Shown: positions 1-10,597 of the stretch, piece by piece
Layout of the letters: each line of letters opens with the position of its first letter
How positions within the stretch are numbered: position 1 is the stretch's first letter
Assembly: GCF_000745215.1 (NCBI RefSeq)
Contig: NZ_JQNK01000009.1
Span: 372,001 to 436,000, forward strand
From: Methylosinus sp. PW1
GTDB taxonomy: Bacteria > Pseudomonadota > Alphaproteobacteria > Rhizobiales > Beijerinckiaceae
DNA length: 64,000 bases
Direction: 5' to 3'
Made by a program: the position numbers and the translations under genes
The notes under the pieces: model-generated
The model's input: only the letters and a program-made list of their open reading frames with translations
The model's database searches: none
What the model was told of the DNA's origin: nothing

Positions 1-1
1 A

Positions 2-454
2 TTTTTGCCGCATAAGGGCGGACCGCGGCGGGCGCGGCTCGCCGAGCTGGCGCGCATTCCCGGCACTCTCGTGTTCTTCGAATCGCCCAAGCGCGTCGCC
101 GAGACGCTGGAGGACGCCGCCGCCGTGCTCGGCCCGCGCGACGCGGCAATCGCCCGCGAGCTGACCAAGCTCTATGAATCGGTGCGGCGCGGCAAGCTCG
201 ACGCGCTCGCCGCCGCTCTGCGCGAGGAGGAGCCGCCGCGCGGCGAGATCGTCGTGCTGATCGCCCCGCCCGGCGCGGGCGCCGAGGCGACGAGCGAGGC
301 GGAGCTCGACGCCAAGCTCGAGGAGGCGCTCGCCGCCCATTCGCTGAAAGACGCCGCCAGCGTCGTCTCCGCCTCCACCGGACGGCCGCGCCGCGAGGTC
401 TATGCGCGAGCGATCAAGCTCGCCGCCGAGCGCGAGAGCGAGACGCGCGAGTGA
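2..454 (+). CDS. rsmI: 16S rRNA 2'-O-ribose C1402 methyltransferase RsmI, C-terminal part
   Basis: This is the C-terminal half of the SAM-dependent enzyme that 2'-O-methylates C1402 of 16S rRNA. The 5' end lies outside the window; the first complete codon is at 2. The segment beginning FLPHKGGPRRARLAEL and then GTLVFFESPKRVAETL is typical of the RsmI C-terminal subdomain, and the tail LSLKD-like and RREVYARAIKLA segments match the family's end. The stop overlaps the GTG start of yraN by four bases, so the two are probably co-transcribed and translationally coupled. The rsmI-yraN order is common in alphaproteobacteria. Without the N-terminus the SAM-binding half cannot be checked. Confidence 0.93.
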   Translation, partial: FLPHKGGPRRARLAELARIPGTLVFFESPKRVAETLEDAAAVLGPRDAAIARELTKLYESVRRGKLDALAAALREEEPPRGEIVVLIAPPGAGAEATSEAELDAKLEEALAAHSLKDAASVVSASTGRPRREVYARAIKLAAERESETRE

Positions 455-825
455 GCGAGACGGAAGAAAGGCGCGCGCGCCATCGCGGCGGCCTGCGCGC
501 CGAGACGATCGCGGCGCTTTTCCTGAGAGCCAAATTCTACGCCATCCTCGACCGCCGCTATCGCATTCGCGGCGGCGAGATCGACATTGTGGCGCGTCGC
601 GGTCGGACCATCGCTTTCGTGGAAGTGAAAGCGCGCGCCAATCTCGAAGAAGCGATGATCTCCATCACCGAGGAGAAGCGCCGGCGCATCTCCCGCGCGG
701 CGTCGAAATGGCTGGCGTCCAATCCCTGGGCCGCCGACCATGTGCTGCGCGGCGACGCGGTCTATATCGCGCCGAAGCGCCTGCCGCTGCATGTGGAAGC
801 GGCGTTCGAGCTGGATTTGGGATGA
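451..825 (+). CDS. yraN: YraN/UPF0102 family endonuclease-like protein
   Basis: A 124-residue protein of the UPF0102 family, which has an Endonuclease-like (PD-(D/E)XK) fold; its cellular role is not settled, though it is linked to recombination or DNA processing by context in many genomes. The core signature is visible: the RGGEIDIVARRG segment followed by IAFVEVKAR supplies the E..D..E-V-K arrangement of a nuclease active site. The start is GTG at 451, overlapping the rsmI stop. In many relatives gshB follows directly; here a chemotaxis receptor on the other strand and a palindromic repeat lie between. Confidence 0.92.
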   Translation: MSETEERRARHRGGLRAETIAALFLRAKFYAILDRRYRIRGGEIDIVARRGRTIAFVEVKARANLEEAMISITEEKRRRISRAASKWLASNPWAADHVLRGDAVYIAPKRLPLHVEAAFELDLG

Positions 826-856
826 AGTAAAGAGGCGAGAAGCTGAAGCCGCGGCC

Positions 857-990
857 CTTCCTTCTCCCGCTTGCGGGAGAAGGTGTCGCGCGAATGCGCG
901 ACGGATGAGGGTCCGTGGGACGCAAGGCGCCCTCATCCGACCCTCGCTGACGCGAGGGCCACCTTGTCCCACAAGTGGGAGAAGGAAGGG
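857..990. repeat. Palindromic intergenic repeat, copy 1
   Basis: A composite of hairpins: CTTCTCCCGC-TT-GCGGGAGAAG at about 860-881, a GATGAGGG/CCCTCATC pair around the middle, a CCCTCGC/GCGAGGG pair, and a closing TCCCACAAGTGGGA arm near 966-980. The same modules recur near 12.75, 17.24, 47.08, 49.4 and 61.2 kb. It sits between the 3' ends of convergent yraN and the chemotaxis receptor gene, so it could also stop transcription from both sides. Confidence 0.85.
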
Positions 991-1021
991 CGCGAACTTT
1001 TTTTGTCTCGAGTGGACTGTC

Positions 1022-2344
1022 TCAGCTCGCGAGGCTCTGCGCCAGCTCTTCCGTATGCGCCTGGGTGCGGCGGGCCATATGGTCGATCTCGCGGGCGAGC
1101 GTCACGATCGACTCGGCGCCGGCGCCGGTCATGGCCATGGCGCTCGCCACTTGCGAGACATGCTGCGACATGGCCGAGGCGCTGTCGGCCGCCGAGCGCA
1201 CGCTGCGGGTGATGTCCTTGGTGGCGGCGTCCTGCTCGTGGACGGCGGAGGTGATGATCGCCGAAATATGCTCCACCTCGGCGATCTTGTTCTTGATCTT
1301 GTCGATGGAGGAGACGGAGAGATTGGTCGCCGCCTGAATCTCGGAAATCTGATCGGCGATCTCCTGCGTCGCCTTGCCGGTCTGGGTGGCGAGGCTCTTG
1401 ACCTCCTGCGCCACCACGGCGAAGCCGCGGCCCGCCTCGCCGGCGCGCGCCGCCTCTATGGTGGCGTTGAGCGCGAGAAGATTGGTCTGCGCGGCGATGC
1501 GCGAGATGAGGCTGACGACGTCACCGACGCGATTGGCGGCGGCGGAGAGGCGCAGCATCTCGGCGCTGGAGCCATTGGTCTCCTGCACGGCCTGGCGCAC
1601 CACTGTGGTCGACTCCACCGCCTGACGGCTGATCTCGCCGATCGCCTCCAGCAATTGCTCCGAGGCGGTGGCGACGGAGGCGACGTCGGCGGCCGCCTGC
1701 AACGAGGCGGTGCGGGCGAAATCCGTATCCTCGCGGGCGCGACGTTCCTGCACGATCATCTCCTCCGATGCGCCGGCCATTTTCTTCGTCAGCTCGCCGA
1801 GCGCCGCGGTCGTCGCCGAAAGCTCGTGGGAATAATGCTCGACCTGATCGCGAATCACAGCCTCGCGGCGCAGCCGCTCCTCGCGATCGTCGCGGGCGCG
1901 GATCTCGGCCGCCATCTCATTATTGGCCCGCACCGCGTCGCGCAGCACGATCAAAGCCTTGGAGATCGCGCCGATCTCGTCGCCGCGCTCGGCGCCCTGC
2001 ACCACAATGGTGGTGTCGCCGGCGGCGAGATCGGCCATTTGGCGGGCGATGGTCTTGATCGGCGAGGCGATGGTGCGGTGAATGGTGGGAATGGAGACGC
2101 CGACCACCAGAAAAGCGGCCGCCAGCGTGCCGAGCAGCAGCTCGAGCGATAGCGTCGCCGCCGCCTGATTGGCCGTCACCGCCAGCTGCGACGCCCGCGC
2201 CGCATTGGCCGGATCGGCCGCGGCCCCGGTCAGATCGCGGACATTGGCGACCGAGACATAGGCGGTCGCGCCCATGAGCAGCAGCAGAGCCAGAAAAAGG
2301 AACTGCCTGAGCGCGAGGCCAGCGCCGATCGAGGTGAACCGCAT
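1022..2344 (-). CDS. Methyl-accepting chemotaxis protein
   Basis: A membrane chemoreceptor of about 440 residues that would signal to CheA/CheW. From this start there is a transmembrane helix near residues 9-29 ([20 protein letters not shown]), a periplasmic loop of only about 40 residues, a second helix ([17 protein letters not shown]), a HAMP region, a linker rich in coiled coil and the conserved hairpin tip with [20 protein letters not shown] followed by [16 protein letters not shown] chose the ATG at 2344 because the helix follows directly; a longer reading starts at 2410. The tiny outer loop suggests sensing in the membrane or cytoplasm rather than a periplasmic ligand. No che genes are nearby. 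Confidence 0.93.
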   Translation of the reverse strand: MRFTSIGAGLALRQFLFLALLLLMGATAYVSVANVRDLTGAAADPANAARASQLAVTANQAAATLSLELLLGTLAAAFLVVGVSIPTIHRTIASPIKTIARQMADLAAGDTTIVVQGAERGDEIGAISKALIVLRDAVRANNEMAAEIRARDDREERLRREAVIRDQVEHYSHELSATTAALGELTKKMAGASEEMIVQERRAREDTDFARTASLQAAADVASVATASEQLLEAIGEISRQAVESTTVVRQAVQETNGSSAEMLRLSAAANRVGDVVSLISRIAAQTNLLALNATIEAARAGEAGRGFAVVAQEVKSLATQTGKATQEIADQISEIQAATNLSVSSIDKIKNKIAEVEHISAIITSAVHEQDAATKDITRSVRSAADSASAMSQHVSQVASAMAMTGAGAESIVTLAREIDHMARRTQAHTEELAQSLAS

Positions 2345-2543
2345 TGGGGGCTGTATCCAGTTTGTTCCGGTCTTGACAGTTGTCCGTCGTTTTAGACCGA
2401 TCTCCTTCAAGCGGAGTTAACGTCTATGTGGTCGGGACGCCCGAAATCGAGGAAGCGCTTTCGCCCCGGGACGAAAAGCGTTACTTCCTCCCTCGCGACC
2501 CATGGCGGCCGGCGCGGTGCGCCACGAAAGAGACATCGAGAGC

Positions 2544-3500
2544 ATGATCGACGTCGCGGTCCAGATGGACCCCCTGGACAAAATCAATTTCGCCGGAGAT
2601 TCCACCTTCGCGCTGATGCTCGAGGCGCAAAGGCGCGGCCATCGCCTGTGGCACTACACGCCGGACAAGCTGTCGCTCGGCGCGGGACGGCTGAGCGCTC
2701 CGGCGCGGGAGATCGCCGTCTATGACGATTCCGCGCGCTATTACGAGCTGGGCGAGGAGCGCACGCTCGATCTCGCCAGCGTCGATGTCGTGCTGCTGCG
2801 GCAGGACCCGCCCTTCGACCTCGCCTATATCACCTCGACGCATTTTCTGGAGAAGATCCAGTCGCGCACGCTCGTCGTCAATGATCCGTCCGCCGTGCGC
2901 AACGCGCCGGAAAAAGTCTTCGTCATGGAATTCGCCGATCTGATGCCGCCGACGCTGCTGACGCGCGACCGGGCGGCAATCGAGGCGTTCCGCGCCGAGC
3001 ATGGCGAGATCGTCATGAAGCCTCTCTACGGCCATGGCGGCGCCAGCGTGTTCAAGGTAGAGCCGATCGATCCCAATTTCGGCTCGCTGTTCGATCTCTT
3101 TTCCTCCATCTTCCGCGAGCCTTGGGTCGTGCAGCGCTTTCTGCCGGCCGTCAGCAAGGGCGACAAACGCATATTGCTGGTGGACGGCGAGCCGCTCGGC
3201 GCGGTGAATCGCGTTCCGGCGGAGAACGACATTCGCTCCAATATGGTGCGCGGCGGCGCGGCGGCCTCGACGGCGCTGACCGAGCGCGAGCGCGAAATCT
3301 GCGCGCGGCTCGGCCCGGCGCTGCGCGAGCGCGGCCTGCTGTTCGTCGGCATAGACGTCATCGACGGCAATCTGACCGAGATCAACGTCACCTCCCCCAC
3401 CGGCCTGCGGGCGCTCGCCCGGCTCGGCGGACCCGACCTCGCCGCGCCCATCTTCGACGCGATCGAGGCCAAGCTCGCGAAGCTGCGCGCGAATGGCTGA
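2544..3500 (+). CDS. gshB: Glutathione synthetase
   Basis: ATP-grasp ligase joining gamma-glutamylcysteine to glycine in the cytoplasm, the last step of glutathione synthesis. It has the family N-terminus [20 protein letters not shown], the ATP-grasp segments [15 protein letters not shown] and [20 protein letters not shown], and near the C-terminus [18 protein letters not shown], which carries the metal-binding E and N. The ATG at 2544 is chosen because it aligns with the usual start; an upstream ATG at 2502 would add 14 unrelated residues. The length of 318 matches the family. Its 3' end overlaps glnD by eight bases. Confidence 0.96.
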   Translation: MIDVAVQMDPLDKINFAGDSTFALMLEAQRRGHRLWHYTPDKLSLGAGRLSAPAREIAVYDDSARYYELGEERTLDLASVDVVLLRQDPPFDLAYITSTHFLEKIQSRTLVVNDPSAVRNAPEKVFVMEFADLMPPTLLTRDRAAIEAFRAEHGEIVMKPLYGHGGASVFKVEPIDPNFGSLFDLFSSIFREPWVVQRFLPAVSKGDKRILLVDGEPLGAVNRVPAENDIRSNMVRGGAAASTALTEREREICARLGPALRERGLLFVGIDVIDGNLTEINVTSPTGLRALARLGGPDLAAPIFDAIEAKLAKLRANG

Positions 3501-6345
3501 CGCGCGCAAAGCCGCGCTGCGCGCGCGGGAGGAGCCATTGCAGGAGGAGCCTTTGAAGCCCGTGCGGCCGCAGCCGCCGAGCGCGCAGGGCCTGCGCGCG
3601 ACGCTCGGCGAAAAGATCGCCGCCGTGAGCAGAACCGCCAAGCCCGGCGAGCCGCCCCGCGCGGCCGTGGTCGAGATATTGCGCAATGTGCTGGCCGACA
3701 GCCATGAGATCGCGCGCGCCTATCTCGAATCCGGCGGCAAGGGCCTCGTCTGCGCGCGCTATCTCTCCGATCTCGAGGATGAGATCATCGGCGCGATCTA
3801 TGATTATGTCGTGCGCTTCGTCTATGTCGCCGATAATCCGACCTTCGGCGAGCGGCTGACCATCGTCGCCGTCGGCGGCTATGGGCGCGGCACTCTGGCG
3901 CCCGGCTCCGATATCGATCTTCTGTTCCTGCTTCCCTATAAGCAGACGCCCTGGGGCGAGAGCGTCGTCGAGGCGATCCTCTATGTGCTCTGGGATCTGC
4001 GCCAGAAGGTCGGGCATTCGAGCCGCTCGGTCGCCGAATGCCTGCGCCAGGCGCGCGCCGACATCACCATACGCACCACAATATTGGAGGCGCGCTTCAT
4101 CCTCGGCAGCTCGGAGCTCTTTCACGAGCTGCTCGAGAGCTTCGATCGCGAGATCATGCGCGTCGACGCGCGCGAGTTCGTCGCCGCCAAGCTCACCGAG
4201 CGCGATCAGCGCGTCTCGCGCGCGGGCTCCTCGCGCTATCTCGTCGAGCCCAATGTCAAGGAGAGCAAGGGCGGCCTGCGCGATCTGCACACGCTGTTCT
4301 GGATCGCCAAATATGTCTATCGCGTGCGCGAGCCGGAGGAGCTCGTCGCCGCGGGCCTCTTCACGCGCAGCGAGCTGACGCTGTTCCAGCGCTGCGAGGA
4401 ATTTCTGTGGCGCGTGCGCTGCCAGCTGCATTTTTCCACTGGCCGCGCCGAGGAGCGCCTCTCCTTCGATCTGCAGCCCATGCTCGCCGCGAAATTCGGC
4501 TATCACGACCGCGCCGGCCTCTCGCGCACCGAGCGTTTCATGAAGCATTACTTCCTGGTCGCCAAGGACGTCGGCGATCTCACCGCCATAGTCTGCGCGG
4601 CGCTGGAGGCGCGCGAGGCCAAGCCGCCGGCCATGCTGGACCGCGTGCTCGGCCGGCTGCGGCGCCGCTCGCGCAAAATGCCGTCGAATGATTTCATCGT
4701 CGAGCACGACCGCGTCAATGTCGCGGCCGAGGATGTGTTCCGCCGCGATCCGGTGAATATCATCCGCCTGTTCTGGACCGCGGACCGCTACGGCCTCGCG
4801 ATCCATCCCGACGCCGTGCGCGTCGTCACGCGCTCGCTGCGGCTGATCGACTCCGATCTGCGCGCGAGCAAGGAGGCGAACCGGCTGTTCCTCGAGATTC
4901 TGCTGTCGCACAACACGACGGAGACCGTGCTGCGGCGCATGAACGAGACCGGCGTGCTCGGGCGCTTCATTCCCGAATTCGGCCGCATCGTCGCGATGAT
5001 GCAGTTCAACATGTATCATCACTATACGGTCGACGAGCACCTCTTGCGCGCGGTCGGCGCGCTGGCGGCGCTGGAATCGGGCCGCGGGCCGAAACAGGCC
5101 GCGCTCGCCAATGACATTCTGCCGACCATCTCCAATCGCAAGACGCTCTATCTCGGCCTGCTGCTGCACGATATCGCCAAGGGCCGCAAGGAGGACCATT
5201 CGGTGGCCGGCGCGACCATCGCGCATTCGCTGTGTCCGCGGCTCGGCTTCGATCCCGGCGATACGGATACGGTCGCCTGGCTGGTGCAGCATCATCTCCT
5301 GATGTCCAGCATAGCGCAGAGCCGCGATCTCTCCGACCGTCGCACGATCGAGAATTTCGCCGCCATCGTGCAGACGATGGAGCGGCTGAAAATGCTGCTC
5401 GTGCTGACCATGTGCGACATTCACGCCGTCGGCCCCGGCGTGCTCGACGCCTGGAAGGCGCAGCTGCTCAATGTGCTCTATTGGGAGACGGAAGTGGTGC
5501 TCGGCGGCGGCCATTCGGCGGCCGATCGCAAGAGCCGCGTCGCCCATGCGAAAGAGGAGCTGCGCGCCGCGCTCGCGGAATGGAGCGAGGCCGAATTCCA
5601 GGCCTATGCGCAGCGGCATTACTCCGCCTATTGGCTGAAGGCCGATCTCTCCCGCAAGGTGCGCCATGCGCGCCTGCTCCGCGATTTGAAAGACGCCAAG
5701 GCGCCGCTCGTCACCACTGTCGATCTCGACACCAAGAGCGGCGCGGTGGAGCTCACCGTCGTCGCGCAGGATCATCGGCGTCTGCTGTCGATCATCGCCG
5801 GCGCCTGCGCCGCCAGCGGCGCCAACATCGTCGACGCACATATTTTCACCACGGCGGACGGGCTCGCGCTCGACACCATCTTCTTCTCGCGCGCTTTTCC
5901 GCTGGACGACGACGAATTGCGCCGCGCGCGCCGCGTCGCCGATTACATAGAGAAAGCGCTGCGCGGCGAGATCGCCATTTCCGAGGCGGTGGCCGCGCGC
6001 AGCGCGCAGCGCGGCTCTACCACGGCCTTCGACATTGCGCCGGGCGTCGTCATCGACAATAGCTTCGCCAATATGGCGACCGTCATCGAGGTCTCCGGCC
6101 TCGACCGCGTCGGCCTGCTCTTCGATCTGACCAACGCCATCTCCAATCTCAATCTCAACATCGGCTCCGCTCATATCGTGACCTTCGGCGAGCGGGCCGT
6201 GGACGCCTTCTATGTGACCGATCTGACCGGCGGGAAAATCGTCTCGCCCTCGCGTCAGGCGGCGATAAAGCGCCAATTGCTGGATGTCTTCGCGCTTCGC
6301 GTGCGAAAGGCCTCCGGCGGGGGCGCGGGCGCCGCCCCGACTTGA
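3493..6345 (+). CDS. glnD: Bifunctional [protein-PII] uridylyltransferase/uridylyl-removing enzyme
   Basis: The cytoplasmic glutamine sensor that uridylylates PII proteins under nitrogen limitation and removes UMP when glutamine is abundant. Domains in order: a nucleotidyltransferase domain with [19 protein letters not shown] near residues 124-142 (G-G and D-x-D), a GlnD helical linker, an HD hydrolase domain with [15 protein letters not shown] near 556-570, and two C-terminal ACT domains ([18 protein letters not shown] and [20 protein letters not shown]). At 950 residues it is of full length. It starts inside the end of gshB, so the two genes are likely one operon. Confidence 0.97.
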   Translation: MADARKAALRAREEPLQEEPLKPVRPQPPSAQGLRATLGEKIAAVSRTAKPGEPPRAAVVEILRNVLADSHEIARAYLESGGKGLVCARYLSDLEDEIIGAIYDYVVRFVYVADNPTFGERLTIVAVGGYGRGTLAPGSDIDLLFLLPYKQTPWGESVVEAILYVLWDLRQKVGHSSRSVAECLRQARADITIRTTILEARFILGSSELFHELLESFDREIMRVDAREFVAAKLTERDQRVSRAGSSRYLVEPNVKESKGGLRDLHTLFWIAKYVYRVREPEELVAAGLFTRSELTLFQRCEEFLWRVRCQLHFSTGRAEERLSFDLQPMLAAKFGYHDRAGLSRTERFMKHYFLVAKDVGDLTAIVCAALEAREAKPPAMLDRVLGRLRRRSRKMPSNDFIVEHDRVNVAAEDVFRRDPVNIIRLFWTADRYGLAIHPDAVRVVTRSLRLIDSDLRASKEANRLFLEILLSHNTTETVLRRMNETGVLGRFIPEFGRIVAMMQFNMYHHYTVDEHLLRAVGALAALESGRGPKQAALANDILPTISNRKTLYLGLLLHDIAKGRKEDHSVAGATIAHSLCPRLGFDPGDTDTVAWLVQHHLLMSSIAQSRDLSDRRTIENFAAIVQTMERLKMLLVLTMCDIHAVGPGVLDAWKAQLLNVLYWETEVVLGGGHSAADRKSRVAHAKEELRAALAEWSEAEFQAYAQRHYSAYWLKADLSRKVRHARLLRDLKDAKAPLVTTVDLDTKSGAVELTVVAQDHRRLLSIIAGACAASGANIVDAHIFTTADGLALDTIFFSRAFPLDDDELRRARRVADYIEKALRGEIAISEAVAARSAQRGSTTAFDIAPGVVIDNSFANMATVIEVSGLDRVGLLFDLTNAISNLNLNIGSAHIVTFGERAVDAFYVTDLTGGKIVSPSRQAAIKRQLLDVFALRVRKASGGGAGAAPT

Positions 6346-6388
6346 TTTTGCGCGCTCCCGCACTGATATCGGGGACGTTTCATCGCCA

Positions 6389-7003
6389 ATGGAAGAGATC
6401 ATGAGCGACGATAAGAAAAAAGACACGCAGGAAGAGGCTCGCGCCCGTCAGGCCGAGGACGCCGAGGCCTCCGCTCTGGCGCAGCCGGGCGCCGAATCCG
6501 ACATCGCCGAGCCCGAGCCCTTCACCGAGCTCGCCAATCTCCACGCCGAGGTCGCCAGCTTGAAGGACAAGCTGCTGCGCACGCTCGCCGATATGGAGAA
6601 TCTGCGGCGGCGGGCCGATAAGGAGATCGCCGACGCCAAGACCTATGGCGTCACCAATTTCGCCCGCGAGATGCTGACCTTCGCCGATAATCTGCGCCGC
6701 GCGGTCGACAGCGTGCCGGCAAAGGCGCGCGAGGGCCTCGAGCAGAGCCTGTCCACTTTCATCGAAGGCGTCGAGCTGACCGAGCGCGATTTCGTCTCTC
6801 GCCTCGCCCGCTTCGGCGTCAAGAAGATCGAGGCGCAGGGCCAGCGTTTCGACCCAAATCAGCACGAGGCGCTGTTCGAGATCCCGGACGAGAGCGTGCC
6901 GCATGGCACGGTCGCGCAAGTGGTCGAGCCCGGCTATACGATCGGCGAGCGCGTGCTACGCCCCGCCAAAGTCGGAATCTCGCGGGGCGGGCCGAAGGCC
7001 TGA
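6389..7003 (+). CDS. grpE: Nucleotide exchange factor GrpE
   Basis: Co-chaperone that releases ADP from DnaK. The acidic, disordered N-terminus is followed by a long coiled coil (LHAEVASLKDKLLRTLADMENLRRRADKE), then the beta domain with the family motif ending VAQVVEPGYTIGERVLRPAKVGIS. The start is ambiguous between ATGs at 6389 and 6401; an upstream frame extension to 6284 would overlap glnD and lacks family similarity. At 200-204 residues it has the usual size. It follows glnD by 43 bases; dnaK is not in the window. No heat-shock promoter could be assigned with confidence. Confidence 0.95.
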   Translation: MEEIMSDDKKKDTQEEARARQAEDAEASALAQPGAESDIAEPEPFTELANLHAEVASLKDKLLRTLADMENLRRRADKEIADAKTYGVTNFAREMLTFADNLRRAVDSVPAKAREGLEQSLSTFIEGVELTERDFVSRLARFGVKKIEAQGQRFDPNQHEALFEIPDESVPHGTVAQVVEPGYTIGERVLRPAKVGISRGGPKA

Positions 7004-7055
7004 CCCACGCTTTTTCTGGAGGACCGGGAGCGCGCGACGTGGATGACGCCGCGCG

Positions 7056-8063
7056 TCAGAGCCAATCATTGCGGCGAAAGCGCCAATAGAGCGTCGCGCA
7101 GATCGCCACCGTCGCCACGAGGATGAGGAAATAGCCGTAGCGCCATTCGAGCTCCGGCATATTCTTGAAATTCATCCCGTAAATGCCGGCGATCGCTGTC
7201 GGCACCGCCAATATCGCGCCCCAGGCGGCGAGCCGCCGCGTGATGTGGGTCTGCTGCATCTGGCCGTTCATCAGGCTCGCCTCGAAGGCGAAGGCCAGCA
7301 CCTCGCGCAAAGTGGCGATCTGCTCGCGCACGCGCAGAATATGGTCGGTCACATCACGAAAATGCGGACGCATGGCGGCGTCGATCGCCATCACCTCGGT
7401 ATGCTCCAGGCGTTGGCAGACGTCGACCAGAGGCGCGACGGCGTTGCCGAGCCGCAAGAGATCGCGGCGCAGCGCATAAAGCCGATCGACATGCGCCTTG
7501 TCCGGCGATTGCGCGAGAATATGATCCTCTATCTCTTCGACTTCCGCATTGATCGTCGCCAGCACGGGAAAGTAATTGTCCACGATGAAATCGAGAATGG
7601 CGTAGACGATATAATCCTCGCCCTCCGAGAGCCCATGCGGCGCCGCCTCGCAACGCTCGCGCACATGCGCGTAAGAGCTGGAGGCGCCGTGGCGGATCGA
7701 CAGCACATAGCCCTTGCCGACGAAGAGATGCGTCTCGCCGAAAGCGATGCGGCCATTCTCCATCTGCGCGGTGCGCGCGACGATGAAGAGACCGTCGCCA
7801 TATTGCTCGAGCTTGGGATATTGATGCGCCTTGCCGGCGTCCTCTATCGCCAGAGGATGCAGATCGAACTGCCGCTGCACGCGCGCCAGCAGCGCGAAAG
7901 ACGGCTCATAGAGGCCGATCCAAACGACATGGCCGGGACGCGCGGCGAAAGCGCCGGCCTCGTCGATCGCAATGTCCTGAAGCCGGCGGCCGTCGGAGTA
8001 GACGGCGGCGGCGACCACGCCCGGCTCACGTCCGTCGCTCGGCGCAGCGCTCGATACACTCAT
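7056..8063 (-). CDS. corA: CorA family magnesium/divalent cation transporter
   Basis: An inner-membrane cation channel forming pentamers. The cytoplasmic N-terminal part carries family segments (HPLAIEDAGKAHQYPKLEQY) and long helices; the two C-terminal membrane helices are LAAWGAILAVPTAIAGIYGM and YGYFLILVATVAICATLY, separated by the signature GMN loop (YGMNFKNMPE). The basic tail RFRRNDWL is typical. Length 335 matches the family. It is convergent with grpE with 52 bases between stops and lies downstream of the cupin gene on the same strand. Mg2+, Co2+ or Ni2+ specificity cannot be read from sequence. Confidence 0.94.
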   Translation of the reverse strand: MSVSSAAPSDGREPGVVAAAVYSDGRRLQDIAIDEAGAFAARPGHVVWIGLYEPSFALLARVQRQFDLHPLAIEDAGKAHQYPKLEQYGDGLFIVARTAQMENGRIAFGETHLFVGKGYVLSIRHGASSSYAHVRERCEAAPHGLSEGEDYIVYAILDFIVDNYFPVLATINAEVEEIEDHILAQSPDKAHVDRLYALRRDLLRLGNAVAPLVDVCQRLEHTEVMAIDAAMRPHFRDVTDHILRVREQIATLREVLAFAFEASLMNGQMQQTHITRRLAAWGAILAVPTAIAGIYGMNFKNMPELEWRYGYFLILVATVAICATLYWRFRRNDWL

Positions 8064-8157
8064 GCTCGGGGCCTCATCGGAGGATCGATCGGCGACGATC
8101 TAAGCGCCGCCGTCGATGAAGGCAATCGTCCCTCTTCCGCCGATCGAGCCCCGCGCT

Positions 8158-8574
8158 TCACATCAGCGCGCGAAAGTCCTCGACAGTGATCGGCGCGACG
8201 ACATTCTGCGCATCGTCCAGAATTTCGTAGAGAAGGCCCTTCCCATAGATGGTGAAGAAAACGATCACGTCCTGATCGCCGCCGCCCTCGCGATGCGGGT
8301 CCTCCGTCGGCGGGCTGACCTTGTAGCTGCCCACCGGCCGCGCCTCCTTTAGCTCGTCATTGGCGTGATAGAGGCGATGCTCGCCTTGAATCACGAAGGT
8401 CTTGTTCAGAGTCTTGTGACGATGCAGCAGGATTTTCTCATTGGCGGCGAATTTGTACAAGACATGAACGATGCCGGCCTCGTCATCGATATTCAGCACG
8501 GAGAGCCAGAGGTGATCGATCCCTTCGAGTCTCTTCCAATCGATGTTCTCGTCGTTAAAAATGAATTTCGTCAT
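8158..8574 (-). CDS. Small cupin-domain protein
   Basis: A 138-residue single-domain cupin. The first motif includes LLHRHKTLNKTFVIQGEHRLY, with the H-x-H pair and later glutamate expected for a bound metal; the second motif lies near DQDVIVFFTIYGKGLLYEIL. Related sequences are described as ChrR-like or dioxygenase-like cupins, but substrate and reaction are unknown. I chose the ATG at 8574: the long frame that continues to 9462 runs antisense through degP and has no cupin similarity. It is followed on the same strand by corA and is divergent from degP. Confidence 0.85.
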   Translation of the reverse strand: MTKFIFNDENIDWKRLEGIDHLWLSVLNIDDEAGIVHVLYKFAANEKILLHRHKTLNKTFVIQGEHRLYHANDELKEARPVGSYKVSPPTEDPHREGGGDQDVIVFFTIYGKGLLYEILDDAQNVVAPITVEDFRALM

Positions 8575-8847
8575 TGCGCTTCCTCCCGGTCCGAGACGAC
8601 CGGAACAGCCTGGCGAAAGAGGCCGCGCCGCGCCATGGACGCCATCCCTCCGGGCGCCGGGCGAATTGCCCGAGAAGGCGGCGCGCTCTAGCCCACGCTC
8701 GCGCCTTACGAAAGTTTCATGCAGCCGCCACTGTGGCGTAAGCTCGCGAACACCATCTTCATCGTCGACAGGCGGACGCCCCGCCGCGCCACCGGCCGCA
8801 GCTCCCGAGTGAGAGCACGCCGATGGCAGATCGATGGAGAAGGTTTG

Positions 8848-10431
8848 ATGACCTTGCCTATGCTGTTTCGTCGAGCTCTCGCCACCAGCCGCACGGCGCG
8901 TTGGCGTCGTCCGGAAGGACGCCCGTTCCGCCTCGCCCTGATGTCCGGCGCCGCGGCCCTCGCGCTCGGCGCGACACTGCTCTCCCCGGCGCAGACCCTC
9001 GCCTGGGGCCAGGCCCCCGCGACGCAGACGCAGAGCTCCAGCCAGAGCGCGGCCCCGGCCGTCGGCCCGCAATCTTTCGCCGATGTCGTCGAGCGGGTGA
9101 AGCCCGCCGTGGTCGCGATCAAGACCAAGGCGCTGGAGGCCGGCGGCGGCCCCGAGGAGGGCTTTCCCGGCGCGCCGCCCGAGCTTTCGCCGGACGATCC
9201 GCTCTATCGCTTCTTCCGCCGCTTCGGCGAGCCTCCGGGAGGCGGACGCGGCCGGCAGAAGCATATGACGCAGGCGCAAGGCTCCGGCTTCGTCATCACC
9301 AATGACGGCTATGTCGTCACCAACAACCATGTCGTCGAGAATGCGACGCAGGTGGAGGTGACGTTCGACGACGGCCGCACGCTGCCCGCCAAGATCATCG
9401 GAACCGACAAGCGCACCGATCTCGCGCTGCTGAAGATCAGCGACGGCAATAATCTGCCGCATGTGGACTGGGCGAGCTCCAGCCCGCGCGTCGGCGATTG
9501 GGTGATCGCGGTCGGCAATCCCTTCGGCCTCGGCGGCACGGTGACGGCGGGCATCGTCTCGGCGCGCGGCCGCGACATCGGCGCCGGCCCCTATGATGAT
9601 TTCCTCCAGATCGACGCGCCGGTGAACCGCGGCAATTCGGGCGGCCCCTCCTTCGACGAGCGGGGGCAGGTCGTCGGCGTCAACACCGCGATCTACTCGC
9701 CCTCCGGCGGCTCGGTCGGCATCGGCTTCGCCATCCCCTCCGAGGTGGCCAAGGACGTCATTGCCGCGCTCAAGGACAAGGGACAGGTGGCGCGCGGCTG
9801 GATCGGCGTCTCCATCCAGCCGATCACGCCGGAGATCGCCGAGAGCCTGGGGCTCAAGACGAGCAAAGGCGCGCTGATCGCGCAGCCGCAGCGCGGCGGA
9901 CCGGCCGAGGCGGCCGGGCTGAAGGCCGGCGACGTGGTGACGGCCGTGGACGGCCAGAAGGTGGACGGTCCGCGCGACCTCGCCCGTCGCATCGCGACGC
10001 TCGGCCCCGGCAAGAGCGCGGAGCTGACCTATCTGCGCAATGGCGCGGAAAAGAACGTGAAGCTGAAGCTCGGCAAGCTGCCCAGCGAGAAGGAGACTGC
10101 CGCCGCCGAATCCAATGACGACGGCGTCGAGCCCGGCGCGGCGCTGGCCGCCTATGGCATAGAGGTCGCCCCGGCGGCCGAGGTGCGCGGCGGCCGCGGC
10201 GGCGAGGGCCTCATCATCGTCGGCATAGACCCCAATGGCGCCGCCGCCCAGAAAGGCCTGCGCCAGGGCGATGTGATCGTCGAGGCCAATGGCCAGACGC
10301 TCAAAGGGCGCGGCGATCTGCAGGCCGCCATCGACTCGGCCAAGAAGGAGGGCCGCAAATCCGTCCTGCTGCGCGTGAAATCCCCGGAGGGCGCCCGCTT
10401 CGTCGCCCTCTCGGTCAATCCGGCGTCGTGA
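8848..10431 (+). CDS. degP: Do/DegP family periplasmic serine protease
   Basis: A periplasmic trypsin-like protease and chaperone for misfolded envelope proteins. After a basic stretch and signal-like helix (LALMSGAAALALGATLLS) ending near a QTLAWG region, the protease domain shows the triad: His in NNHVVE, Asp in DKRTDLALLKI and Ser in NRGNSGGPSF. Two PDZ domains follow (IGVSIQPITPEIAESLGL; then GLIIVGIDPNGAAAQKGLRQ). The ATG at 8848 has GGAGAAGG five bases upstream; a frame extension to 8719 is unlikely to be used. The 527 residues fit the family. A strong terminator follows, then a two-component system that may respond to envelope stress. Confidence 0.95.
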   Translation: MTLPMLFRRALATSRTARWRRPEGRPFRLALMSGAAALALGATLLSPAQTLAWGQAPATQTQSSSQSAAPAVGPQSFADVVERVKPAVVAIKTKALEAGGGPEEGFPGAPPELSPDDPLYRFFRRFGEPPGGGRGRQKHMTQAQGSGFVITNDGYVVTNNHVVENATQVEVTFDDGRTLPAKIIGTDKRTDLALLKISDGNNLPHVDWASSSPRVGDWVIAVGNPFGLGGTVTAGIVSARGRDIGAGPYDDFLQIDAPVNRGNSGGPSFDERGQVVGVNTAIYSPSGGSVGIGFAIPSEVAKDVIAALKDKGQVARGWIGVSIQPITPEIAESLGLKTSKGALIAQPQRGGPAEAAGLKAGDVVTAVDGQKVDGPRDLARRIATLGPGKSAELTYLRNGAEKNVKLKLGKLPSEKETAAAESNDDGVEPGAALAAYGIEVAPAAEVRGGRGGEGLIIVGIDPNGAAAQKGLRQGDVIVEANGQTLKGRGDLQAAIDSAKKEGRKSVLLRVKSPEGARFVALSVNPAS

Positions 10432-10545
10432 CGGCGCTCTAGAGCTTCTTGCGCGATCGGCCCGTTTTGCCCGCCCCCCGTGTAGCGGGCCAGCGCAAAG
10501 GAGGCGGCGGGAGGCGTTTCGTCTCCTCTCCCGCCGCGTCAGCCG

Positions 10546-10581
10546 CGGCAGGTCGGCGCGTATCGCCGGCCTGCCGTTTTT
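10546..10581 (+). terminator. Rho-independent terminator after degP
   Basis: A GC-rich stem (CGGCAGG plus CGGCG paired with CGCCG plus CCTGCCG, one bulge, loop CGTAT) is followed at once by TTTTT. A further inverted repeat, GGCGGGAG/CTCCCGCC, lies just upstream at about 10505-10534. The T-run ends only 16 bases before the response-regulator start codon. Confidence 0.88.
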
Positions 10582-10597
10582 ATTCGAGGCGCGCTAT

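Noticed and set aside
3388-6426. A 1012-codon frame on the minus strand across glnD
   Set aside because: It is the complement of a recognised gene with all GlnD domains; its translation is low-complexity and matches no family. Long antisense frames are normal at this GC content.
8575-9462. N-terminal extension of the cupin frame
   Set aside because: It is antisense to degP and lacks cupin similarity; the ATG at 8574 starts the conserved part.
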